The notes under the pieces were generated by a model, which did no database searches, was not told the DNA's origin, and was given only the letters and a program-made list of their open reading frames with translations. This document shows positions 17,169 through 24,560 of a stretch of 64,000 nt of DNA, one piece after another (the first letter of the stretch is position 1; the number at the start of each line of letters is the position of its first letter). The translations under genes were made by a program, and so were the position numbers. The stretch comes from XN24 sp035514535 (lineage in GTDB: Bacteria > Pseudomonadota > Gammaproteobacteria > Steroidobacterales > XN24), in NCBI GenBank assembly GCA_035514535.1, contig DATKAZ010000055.1, positions 62,001 to 126,000 of the forward strand. Reading direction: 5' to 3'.

Positions 17169-18580
17169 AACTCGCCCTTGCCTGGTTTCGCAGGGATCTC
17201 CGGCTTGCCGACAACCCCGCGCTGGCGGCAGCCCTCGAAGACGCCGAGGCCGTGCTGCCCGTCTACCTGTGGTCGCCGCAGGACGAGGGCGAATGGGCCC
17301 CGGGCGCCGCGACACGCTGGTGGCTGCACGAGAGCCTGGCGGCACTGGATGCGTCCCTCCGTGCGCGCGGCAGCGGGCTGTTATTGCGGGCCGGCCCCAC
17401 GGTCGACACGCTGGCGGCGCTGGTCGCCGAGACCGGGGCCGCGGCAGTCTACTGGAACCGGCTTTATGAGCCCGGTGCCGCCGCGCTGGACACCGCCCTC
17501 GAGTCCCGCCTTCACGCGGACGGCATCGCGACACGCAGTTTCAATGCGGCGCTGCTCCATGAGCCCCGGGCGCTCGAGACCGGCAAGGGGGACCCCTACC
17601 GCGTGTTCACGCCGTTCTGGAAGGCCGTCCTCAAGAGAGCACAGCCGGCGCCCCCGCTGGCGCCGCCGCCTCACCTGAAGGCGCCGCGGGACTGGCCACC
17701 GCCATTGGGGCTGGACGCGCTTGGCCTGCAGCCCGGAGTACGCTGGTATGACGGACTCGCGGCGACCTGGACGCCGGGCGAGGCCGGCGCACTGGTACGA
17801 CTCGACGACTGGTGCGGCACCGGGCTCGGACGCTATGCCGAGAGTCGGGACCGTCCGGATCAGGACGGCACCTCGATGCTGTCGCCGCATCTCCACCACG
17901 GCGAACTGTCGCCGCGCCAGGCATGGCATGCGGCGACGGCGCGCCGCGGCGAGTTCCAGGAGCGCCACCTGGAATGCTGGCTGCGCGAACTCGGCTGGCG
18001 CGAGTTCGCCCACCATGTCCTGTTCCATTTCCCGCACACGCCCAGCGAGCCGCTGCACGCGAAGTACGCGGCGTTCCCGTGGCGCGAGCGCCACGAGCCA
18101 CTGCTGGACGCCTGGCAGCGAGGCCGGTCGGGCATCCCGATCGTGGATGCAGGCATGCGGCAGCTGTGGGAGACCGGCTGGATGCACAATCGCGTGCGGA
18201 TGATCGCCGCATCACTGCTGGTCAAGAACATCCGCGCACCCTGGCAGCAAGGCGCGCGCTGGTTCTGGGACACGCTGGTGGACGCGGACCTCGCCAACAA
18301 CACCATGGGCTGGCAGTGGAGCGCCGGCTGCGGTGCGGACGCGGCACCCTATTTCCGCATTTTCAACCCGGTGACGCAGGGCGAGAAGTTCGATCCGCAC
18401 GGCCACTACGTGAAGCGCTGGGTGCCGGAGCTGGCGGCGCTGCCGGCCGGGCGCGTGCACCGGCCGTGGGATCAGCCGGTGAACGGCTATCCCCCGCCGG
18501 TGATCGATCTCAGGCGCAGCCGCGCGGAAGCCCTGGCCGCGCTGTCGTCTCTGAAAAACGTAAAACGGGGACACTGCTGA
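17165..18580 (+). CDS. phrB: Deoxyribodipyrimidine photo-lyase
   Basis: A 471-residue photolyase/cryptochrome family protein. N-terminal antenna domain begins with LAWFRRDLRLADNPAL; FAD domain motifs include GIPIVDAGMRQLWETGWMHN, RMIAASLLVKN, WQWSAGCGADAAPYFRIFNP and QGEKFDPHG. The enzyme repairs UV-induced cyclobutane dimers using blue light. Start is TTG at 17165, overlapping the upstream stop; no better start exists before the family N-terminus. The last codons (KRGHC then TGA) are read from GGGGACAC palindrome copy B, so the repeat supplies the stop and replaces the native C-terminal end. Confidence 0.96.
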   Translation: MKLALAWFRRDLRLADNPALAAALEDAEAVLPVYLWSPQDEGEWAPGAATRWWLHESLAALDASLRARGSGLLLRAGPTVDTLAALVAETGAAAVYWNRLYEPGAAALDTALESRLHADGIATRSFNAALLHEPRALETGKGDPYRVFTPFWKAVLKRAQPAPPLAPPPHLKAPRDWPPPLGLDALGLQPGVRWYDGLAATWTPGEAGALVRLDDWCGTGLGRYAESRDRPDQDGTSMLSPHLHHGELSPRQAWHAATARRGEFQERHLECWLRELGWREFAHHVLFHFPHTPSEPLHAKYAAFPWRERHEPLLDAWQRGRSGIPIVDAGMRQLWETGWMHNRVRMIAASLLVKNIRAPWQQGARWFWDTLVDADLANNTMGWQWSAGCGADAAPYFRIFNPVTQGEKFDPHGHYVKRWVPELAALPAGRVHRPWDQPVNGYPPPVIDLRRSRAEALAALSSLKNVKRGHC

Positions 18581-18603
18581 AAGGGCCCTTTCAGCAGTGT
18601 CCC
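18567..18603. repeat. GGGGACAC palindromic repeat, copy B (perfect palindrome)
   Basis: GGGACACTGCTGAAAGGG followed directly by its exact complement reversed: 18-bp arms with no spacer (18568-18603). The TGA at 18578-18580 inside the left arm is the photolyase stop. The right end lies 5 bp from the ahpD stop on the other strand, so it sits exactly between two convergent genes and could end both transcripts. Confidence 0.9.
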
Positions 18604-18608
18604 TCCTC

Positions 18609-19163
18609 TCAGGCCGCCTCGGCGGCCTCCGCGTCGGACACGGTTGCCAGCACTCCGGCCGCGGCGGCGATGACCGCGGCGATGCGCGCGGCGCTCTGCA
18701 CGCCCTCGCGGCCGATGCCGGCTTCGCGCACGACTTTCTCGTGCGCCTGGATGCAGAACTCGCAACCGTTGATGGCCGAGACGGCCAGCGAGTACAGCTC
18801 GAATTCCGCCTTGTCGATGCCGGGGTTACCGATGACATTCATCCGCAGGCGGGCCGGGAGCTTGCGGTATTCCTCGTCGCCGACGAAGTGCGTAAAGCGA
18901 TAATAGACGTTGTTCATCGCCATGACCGCCGCCGCCGCGCGCGCCGCGTGGCGCCGCGCCGGGTCCAGCTGTTCCCCCGCGACGCCCTCTACGGCCGCGG
19001 CGAGTGCATTGCTTTTCACCGCCACGGCGCAGGCGAGCGCGGTGCCATAGGCCTGGGCTGCGGTGAGCCCCGGCGTACCCGTTCCGCCGAGCACGGTCGA
19101 CAGGTTGAGCTTGATGTCGCGCGCATACTCGGGCATTCGCGCCTTGATGTGTTCCAGGTTCAT
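18609..19163 (-). CDS. ahpD: Alkyl hydroperoxidase AhpD
   Basis: A 184-residue AhpD-family protein. All residues of the known AhpD proton-relay site are present with correct spacing: Glu122, Cys134 and Cys137 (CEFC), His141. AhpD uses its CxxC to re-reduce the peroxiredoxin AhpC, itself being recycled by lipoamide/dihydrolipoamide components in Mycobacterium. ATG at 19163 gives the usual length. It follows ahpC after 11 bp in the same operon, divergent from oxyR. The expected AhpF flavoprotein is absent here, which matches the AhpD route of reduction. Confidence 0.94.
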   Translation of the reverse strand: MNLEHIKARMPEYARDIKLNLSTVLGGTGTPGLTAAQAYGTALACAVAVKSNALAAAVEGVAGEQLDPARRHAARAAAAVMAMNNVYYRFTHFVGDEEYRKLPARLRMNVIGNPGIDKAEFELYSLAVSAINGCEFCIQAHEKVVREAGIGREGVQSAARIAAVIAAAAGVLATVSDAEAAEAA

Positions 19164-19174
19164 GCCGACCCTCC

Positions 19175-19714
19175 TCAGGCGACCTTCAGGGTGTCTTCGC
19201 CCTTCTGCCAGTTGCAGGGGCAAAGCTCGTCGGTCTGCAGCGCGTCGAGCACGCGAAGTACCTCTTCGGGGCTGCGGCCGACATTCAGATCGGTCACGTA
19301 TACGAAGCGCACGATGTCGTCCTCGTCGACGATGAAGGTGGCGCGCTGGGCGACACCTTCGGCTTCGTCGAGGATTCCCAGCGAGGTGCTGAGCTCGCGC
19401 TTGATGTCGGAGAGCATCGGGAAGGGCAGGTCCCGGAGCTCCTCTTTTTCGCTGCGCCACGCCAGGTGGACAAACTCCGAGTCGGTCGAGACGCCGAACA
19501 ATTGCGCGTCACGATCCTTGAACTCGCCGTTGAGCTTGCCGAATGCGGCGATTTCCGTCGGGCATACGAACGTGAAGTCCTTCGGCCAGAAGAACAGGAT
19601 CTTCCACCCGCCCTTGTAGTCTTCGCTGGAGAAGTCCTTGAAGGCAGTATTGATGTCGTTACTGACGACGCCCTTGAGGTTGAATGTGGGAAATTTCTTG
19701 CCGACGCTGATCAT
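19175..19714 (-). CDS. ahpC: Peroxiredoxin AhpC (three-cysteine, AhpD-dependent type)
   Basis: A 179-residue peroxiredoxin. Peroxidatic Cys51 lies in FTFVCPTE; the C-terminus has DELCPCNWQKGEDTL with Cys165 and Cys167. Two C-terminal cysteines in LCxCNW are the arrangement known from mycobacterial AhpC, which is reduced by AhpD rather than AhpF. It reduces hydrogen peroxide, alkyl peroxides and possibly peroxynitrite. ATG at 19714 follows GGAG. First gene of ahpC-ahpD, divergent from oxyR and sharing the OxyR operator at 19788-19824. Confidence 0.96.
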   Translation of the reverse strand: MISVGKKFPTFNLKGVVSNDINTAFKDFSSEDYKGGWKILFFWPKDFTFVCPTEIAAFGKLNGEFKDRDAQLFGVSTDSEFVHLAWRSEKEELRDLPFPMLSDIKRELSTSLGILDEAEGVAQRATFIVDEDDIVRFVYVTDLNVGRSPEEVLRVLDALQTDELCPCNWQKGEDTLKVA

Positions 19715-19787
19715 GTCCGAACTCCTTGTGGCGCTGTGCCGTTGCGTTGATGGAAGCCAGCTTGAAGCCCGGGGCTTGATTTATCCA

Positions 19788-19824
19788 ATGAATTGAACCT
19801 ATCGTTTCGATAGATGAAATCTAT
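19788..19824. promoter_or_regulatory. Predicted OxyR operator overlapping the oxyR start codon
   Basis: Four tetranucleotides at exact 11-bp steps: ATGA (19788), CTAT (19799), ATAG (19810), CTAT (19821), each separated by 7 nt. The known OxyR consensus is ATAG-N7-CTAT-N7-ATAG-N7-CTAT over 37 bp; three of four quarters are perfect here. The site covers the oxyR ATG at 19814, which suggests autorepression, and lies 74 bp upstream of ahpC. A GATAAAT on the ahpC side (complement of 19779-19785) could be its -10. Confidence 0.75.
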
Positions 19825-20719
19825 CAACCTCCACCTCAGCCTGCGGGCCCTGGGCTACCTCGTCGCGCTGGCCGAGACGCGGCATTTCGGCAAGGCCGCG
19901 GAGCGCTGTTTCGTCAGCCAGCCGACGCTCAGCGCCCAGCTGAAGAAGATGGAGGATCAGCTCGGCGTCCAGCTCGTGGAACGCGGCCAGCAGGTGCGTC
20001 TCACGGACATCGGCGAACGCGTCGTCGAGCGGGCCCGGCGCGTGCTTGACGAGGCCCGCGAGATCGAGGAGCTGGCGCGCAATTTCCAGGATCCGCTCGC
20101 CGGCGAGCTGCGCATTGGCCTGATCCCGACGGTCGGCCCGTACCTGCTGCCGCACATCGCCAGCCCCCTGCGGGACCGCTTCCCGCGCCTGAAGTTGCTG
20201 CTGCTCGAGCACCAGACGCATCGCCTCGTCGAGCTGCTGAAGAGCGGCGACATCGACGTAGGCATTCTCGCGCTGCCCATCCCGACCGAGCGCCTGGTCA
20301 CGCGTGTGCTCTACGCGGAAAGCTTCCAGGTGGCACTGCCTGCGGATCACCGCCTCGCCAGGCGACGACGCCTGACGCTGGACGACCTCGACGGCGAGAC
20401 ACTGCTGCTGCTCGAGGACGGGCACTGCCTGCGCGACCAGGCGCTGGCCGCCTGCCGCCTGGCGCGGGTGCGCGAGGCGCCCGATTTCCGCGCCACGAGC
20501 CTCGAGACGCTGCGGCAGATGGTCGCCGCAGGGGTCGGCATCACGCTCCTGCCCGGCCTCGCGGTCGAGCAGCAGGGGTCACGTGCCCCGGCGATGGCCG
20601 TGCGGCGCTTCCGCGACCCGGAGCCCACGCGCACCATAGCTGCCGCCTGGCGGCCGGGCTCCGCCCGCGAAGAGACGATTACTCACCTCTGCAGTGCCGT
20701 CGAGTCGCTGATGAAGTGA
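19814..20719 (+). CDS. oxyR: LysR-type hydrogen peroxide sensor OxyR
   Basis: A 301-residue LysR-family regulator with an N-terminal winged helix (FGKAAERCFVSQPTLSAQLKKMED, split by the turn) and a substrate-binding-like domain. The redox pair is intact: GHCLRDQALAAC gives Cys205 and Cys214, matching E. coli Cys199 and Cys208 in motif and spacing. On oxidation it should activate ahpC-ahpD, from which it is divergent. ATG at 19814 is embedded in its own predicted operator. Convergent with the ybbP-like gene; palindrome copy C begins 12 bp past the stop. Confidence 0.96.
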   Translation: MKSINLHLSLRALGYLVALAETRHFGKAAERCFVSQPTLSAQLKKMEDQLGVQLVERGQQVRLTDIGERVVERARRVLDEAREIEELARNFQDPLAGELRIGLIPTVGPYLLPHIASPLRDRFPRLKLLLLEHQTHRLVELLKSGDIDVGILALPIPTERLVTRVLYAESFQVALPADHRLARRRRLTLDDLDGETLLLLEDGHCLRDQALAACRLARVREAPDFRATSLETLRQMVAAGVGITLLPGLAVEQQGSRAPAMAVRRFRDPEPTRTIAAAWRPGSAREETITHLCSAVESLMK

Positions 20720-20731
20720 GGGGGGACGGAT

Positions 20732-20769
20732 GGGGACACTCCTGAAAACGCCATTTCAGGAGTGTCCCC
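20732..20769. repeat. GGGGACAC palindromic repeat, copy C
   Basis: GGGGACACTCCTGAAA, 6-nt loop, then the perfect 16-bp complementary arm. It lies between the convergent oxyR and ybbP-like genes. On the minus strand the right arm encodes the last residues RGHS and the TGA stop (20756-20758) of the ybbP-like gene. Confidence 0.9.
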
Positions 20770-23230
20770 TTAATACATTGGCTGGCGGATGGGTGACGAC
20801 GGTCCGCGTGGCCAGCACGCCCGCGCCGCCGACGACGAACAGCCCCGCCAGGAGTCCCGCCACCCAGACCATCGGATCGGCATCGAATTCGAGCTGGAAG
20901 ACCTTGCGCGCCAACAGCCAGGCGACGCCCGTGGCACCAGCCGCGGCGAGCACGCCGGAGATCAGCCCGAGTGCGGCAAACTCCACCGCCACGCCGGCCA
21001 GCACGACGCGCCGCCTGGCCCCGAGTGTGCGCAGCATGGCGCTCTCGTAAAGCCGTTCCTCGCGCGTCGATTGCACGACCGCGAGCATGACCAGGAGTCC
21101 CGCGCCGAGCGCAAACAGGAATACGTACTGCACGGCGAGTGACGCCTGGTCCATGACGTCGCGCACCTGCGCAATTGCGGCCTCGATGTCGATCACCGTA
21201 ACGCTCGGGTAGCTGCGCACGAGCCCGAGCACATCCCCGCGGAGCGACCGGTCGACATAGATGCTCGAAATATACGTGCGCGGGAAATCCGCCATGAGCC
21301 GCCGGGGGAACACCATGAAGAAGTTCGGGTTGAACGAGTCCCACTGCACCTCGCGCAGGCTGGTGATCGTGACGTCCAGCCGCTCTCCGGCGATGTCGAA
21401 TTCCAGGCGGTCGTCGAGCCCGATGCCGAGGTCACGGGCAAAGTCGACCTCGACGGAAACCTCCGCCGCGTCGTCCGAAGACCACCAGCGCCCCGCCACG
21501 ATCCGGTTGTCGCGCGCGGGCTGCTCCGCCCAGCTCAGGTTGGACTCGCGATCGATGAAGCGCTGGGCCCGGGCCGTCGGATACTCGATCTCCGCCACCG
21601 GGCGCCCGTTGATGGCGGTGAGCCGCGCGCGGATCAGCGGGACCAGCTCGCCGCCGCCGAAGCGCTCGGCGAGGAAGTCGCTGACGCCTTCCGCCTCGTG
21701 CGGCTGGATATTGATCAGGAAGCGGTTCGGCGCATCCGCGGGCACCGTCGCCCGCCACTGCTCCAGCAGCCCCGAGCGGACCAGCGTCAGCAGCAGCAGG
21801 ACCATCAGCCCGATGCCGAAGGCGCCGACCTGCACGATGCTGTCATGCCCGCGCCGGCCAACATTGGCGAGCCCGTAGCGCCATGCGCCACCGCCGCCAC
21901 GCAGCCGCGATACGGCACGCACGAGCAGCCATCCGCCGGCCGCCAGGCCAAGCATGACCGCCGCGGTGCCGAGCGCGAGCCAGCCGACCAGCACCGCGTC
22001 GCGGACCTGCCAGGCCAGGAGCCCGAGGGAGCCGCCGATCGCGGCACCGTAAAGCAGCAGCGGTCCGGCGGCAGGCGGCAGCATATCGCGCCGCAGCACG
22101 CGCCCCGGCGGCGTCCTGCATAACTCGATGATCGGCACGATCGCGAACCCGGCCAGCACGAGGCCCGCCAGCACGAGGCCGCCGATCGCCGGCGCGAGTG
22201 AGGGCGGTGCCAGCTCGTCGCCGACGAGGTCGGCGAGGATCCGCACGAGACCCTCCTGCGCCAGCCAGCCGAGGACGAGCCCCGCCAGCGAGGCTATGAG
22301 GCCGACGACGAACAATTGCGTGAGCATCGCGGCCAGCACGAAGCGGCGCGGCGCGCCGACGCATTTCATCAAGGCGACGGTATCCATGCGGCGGCTTGCG
22401 AAACGTCGTGCCGCCATCGCCACGGCCACGGCGGCGATCAATGCGCTCACCAGCGACGCGAGGCCGATGAAGCGCCCCGCCCGCTCGATAGCATTACCGA
22501 TCTCCGGCTGGGTGTCCTCGATGTCTCGCAGCGATTCGCCGACGCCGAGCTGCACGCGCTCGCGATAATCCGCGAGCGCGCTCGTATCGCCCGCGAGCAG
22601 CAGACGGTAGGACACCCGGCTGCCGGGCGCGACGAGGCCGCTGGGACTGACGTCGTCATGGTTGATCAACAGCGTCGGCGCCAGTTCGACAAAGCTGAAG
22701 CCCTGGTCGGGCCGGTAGTCGAGCAAGCGCGTCACCTCGAGGTCGATCTGCCCCAGCTCGATAACGCTCCCGATTTGCGCCCCGAGGCGCGCGAGCAGGC
22801 GCGGATCCGCCCAGGCCTCGCCCGGGGAGGGCACGGCGCTCACCGCCTCCGATTCGGCGTCGATGCCGCTGCTGACCCTGAGCCGCCCGCGCAGTGGATA
22901 GCCCTCCTCGACGGCTTCGATGTCGGCCAGCGCACTCTGCTCCCCGGCCAGTACGACGCTCGGAAACGAGGCGGTCCGTGCCGTGGCGAGCCCGAGCTCA
23001 TGCGCCAGCGCCTCGCGAGCCTCCGGGATCGCGCGGTTCGAACGCACGACCAGGTCCGCGGCCAGTACCTCGGCACTGCGTGCGTGCACGCCCTGCGCAA
23101 CGCGGTCGGTGAAAAACCCGACAGCCGACATGGCCGCCACGGCGAGGGCCAGCGCGGCGGCCAGCACCCGCACCTCGCCGGACTTCAGTTCGCGCCCGAC
23201 CTGCGTGAGCCCGAACGTCAGGCCGCTCAC
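20756..23230 (-). CDS. ybbP: ABC transporter permease, YbbP family
   Basis: An 824-residue FtsX/MacB-type permease: N-terminal TM, long periplasmic domain, and two groups of TM helices, with FtsX blocks DTVALMKCVGAPRRFVLAAM and ESAMLRTLGARRRVVLAGV. Matches YbbP in length and in its place beside ybbA and tesA. GTG at 23230 overlaps the ybbA stop (GTGA), so start and coupling are firm. The final RGHS-stop is read from palindrome copy C. Cargo of YbbAP exporters is not settled; lipid or lysophospholipid-related export has been considered because of the tesA linkage. Confidence 0.92.
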   Translation of the reverse strand: MSGLTFGLTQVGRELKSGEVRVLAAALALAVAAMSAVGFFTDRVAQGVHARSAEVLAADLVVRSNRAIPEAREALAHELGLATARTASFPSVVLAGEQSALADIEAVEEGYPLRGRLRVSSGIDAESEAVSAVPSPGEAWADPRLLARLGAQIGSVIELGQIDLEVTRLLDYRPDQGFSFVELAPTLLINHDDVSPSGLVAPGSRVSYRLLLAGDTSALADYRERVQLGVGESLRDIEDTQPEIGNAIERAGRFIGLASLVSALIAAVAVAMAARRFASRRMDTVALMKCVGAPRRFVLAAMLTQLFVVGLIASLAGLVLGWLAQEGLVRILADLVGDELAPPSLAPAIGGLVLAGLVLAGFAIVPIIELCRTPPGRVLRRDMLPPAAGPLLLYGAAIGGSLGLLAWQVRDAVLVGWLALGTAAVMLGLAAGGWLLVRAVSRLRGGGGAWRYGLANVGRRGHDSIVQVGAFGIGLMVLLLLTLVRSGLLEQWRATVPADAPNRFLINIQPHEAEGVSDFLAERFGGGELVPLIRARLTAINGRPVAEIEYPTARAQRFIDRESNLSWAEQPARDNRIVAGRWWSSDDAAEVSVEVDFARDLGIGLDDRLEFDIAGERLDVTITSLREVQWDSFNPNFFMVFPRRLMADFPRTYISSIYVDRSLRGDVLGLVRSYPSVTVIDIEAAIAQVRDVMDQASLAVQYVFLFALGAGLLVMLAVVQSTREERLYESAMLRTLGARRRVVLAGVAVEFAALGLISGVLAAAGATGVAWLLARKVFQLEFDADPMVWVAGLLAGLFVVGGAGVLATRTVVTHPPANVLRGHS

Positions 23231-23907
23231 AGGATCCTCCCCGCATCCATCTCGAGCTGGCGGTCGCATCTGTCCGCCAGCGCGCGATCGTGGGTCACGA
23301 GTACCAGCGTCGTGCCGCGCTCGGCGTTCAGGCGGAACATCAGGTCGGCGATCTTGCCCCCCGTGCGGGAATCGAGGTTCCCGGTGGGCTCGTCGGCGAA
23401 CAGCACGGAGGGGCCGCCGACGAACGCCCGCGCAATCGCCACCCGCTGGCGTTCCCCGCCGGAGAGCTGGCGGGGATAGTGTCCTACGCGCGGCCCGAGG
23501 CCGACCTCGTCGAGCGCCGCACGGGCCACCCGCCGCGCATCGGGACGGCCGGCCAGCTCCAGCGGCAGCATGACATTCTCGAGTGCCGTCAGCGCGGGCA
23601 CCAGGTGGAATGACTGGAACACGAAGCCCACCTGGTCCGCGCGCACGGCGGCGCGGCCGTCCTCGTCGAGGGCCGTAAGCTCCTGGCCGTTGACCCACAC
23701 CTGGCCGTCGCTCGGCAGATCGAGTCCCGCCAGCAGCGACAGCAGCGTGGACTTGCCCGCCCCCGAAGGTCCGAGCACCGCCACCGATTCTCCGCCCGCG
23801 ATGTCGAGGTCGGCATGGTCGAGGATGGTAAGCTCTCCCTCCGGGCTGCTAACCTTCTTTGTCAGCCCCCGAGCCTTGAGTGCCGGCTGTTCTCCGGTCA
23901 TCTGCAT
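23227..23907 (-). CDS. ybbA: ABC transporter ATP-binding protein YbbA
   Basis: A 226-residue ATPase with Walker A GPSGAGKS, Q-loop FVFQSFHL, signature LSGGERQRVAIARA, Walker B VLFADEPTGNLD and switch VLVTHD. Pairs with the YbbP permease by a 4-bp overlap. I chose ATG at 23907 because AAGGA lies 9 bp upstream; a second in-frame ATG follows two codons later. The start codon shares CATG with the divergent tesA start, so each gene's promoter must lie within the other gene. Confidence 0.94.
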   Translation of the reverse strand: MQMTGEQPALKARGLTKKVSSPEGELTILDHADLDIAGGESVAVLGPSGAGKSTLLSLLAGLDLPSDGQVWVNGQELTALDEDGRAAVRADQVGFVFQSFHLVPALTALENVMLPLELAGRPDARRVARAALDEVGLGPRVGHYPRQLSGGERQRVAIARAFVGGPSVLFADEPTGNLDSRTGGKIADLMFRLNAERGTTLVLVTHDRALADRCDRQLEMDAGRIL

Positions 23908-24538
23908 GTACAAAATCCTTCTTTTACTGATCGTCCTGACCGCGCCGTCCGCCGTGGCGGCACACCCTGTGGTACTCATTGTCGGCGACAGCCTGAGCGC
24001 AGGCTACGGCCTCACGACTGGCGAAAACTGGCCGAGCCTGTTGCAGGACCGCCTCGCGGCCTGCGGCCATCCCCATCGTGTCGTCAACGCCAGCATCAGC
24101 GGCGATACGACCAGCGGCGGCCTCGCCAGGCTGCCGCGGGCCCTGCAGCGCAATGAACCGGCAGTCGTGATCATCGGGCTTGGCGGCAACGACGGTCTGC
24201 GCGGCATTCCCGTGACTGAGATTCGACGCAACCTGGCCAGGATGATTCAACTCTCTGCGACCGCGGGTGCCCGGGTGGTGCTGGCCGCAATCCACATCCC
24301 GCCCAATTACGGCCCGCGCTATACGGATTCCTTTCATGCCGTCTACCGCGAGTTGGCGGAAGAATACGACGTCGGCCTCATACCTTTCATCCTCGAGGGC
24401 GTCGCCCTCGAAGCGGAGCTGATGCAGGACGACGGCATCCATCCGAATGCGGCGGCCCAGCCGGTCATAGTGGACAACGTCTGGCCTGCCCTGGAACCCC
24501 TGCTGGGCGCTACAATCGAGGACACGGGGCAAGAGTGA
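23906..24538 (+). CDS. tesA: Periplasmic esterase/thioesterase TesA (arylesterase)
   Basis: A 210-residue SGNH/GDSL hydrolase. Signal peptide MYKILLLLIVLTAPSAVA (1-18) sends it to the periplasm. Block I GDSLSAGYG (catalytic Ser29), block III GLGGNDGLRG (Asn of the oxyanion hole) and block V DDGIHPN (Asp-His) are all intact. E. coli TesA has thioesterase, lysophospholipase and arylesterase activity. It lies head to head with ybbA, the conserved arrangement in this class. ATG at 23906 is required to keep the signal peptide; no strong ribosome site is visible. fadD follows after 22 bp. Confidence 0.94.
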   Translation: MYKILLLLIVLTAPSAVAAHPVVLIVGDSLSAGYGLTTGENWPSLLQDRLAACGHPHRVVNASISGDTTSGGLARLPRALQRNEPAVVIIGLGGNDGLRGIPVTEIRRNLARMIQLSATAGARVVLAAIHIPPNYGPRYTDSFHAVYRELAEEYDVGLIPFILEGVALEAELMQDDGIHPNAAAQPVIVDNVWPALEPLLGATIEDTGQE

Positions 24539-24560
24539 CAGGGAATCCGGCGGGGGGACG

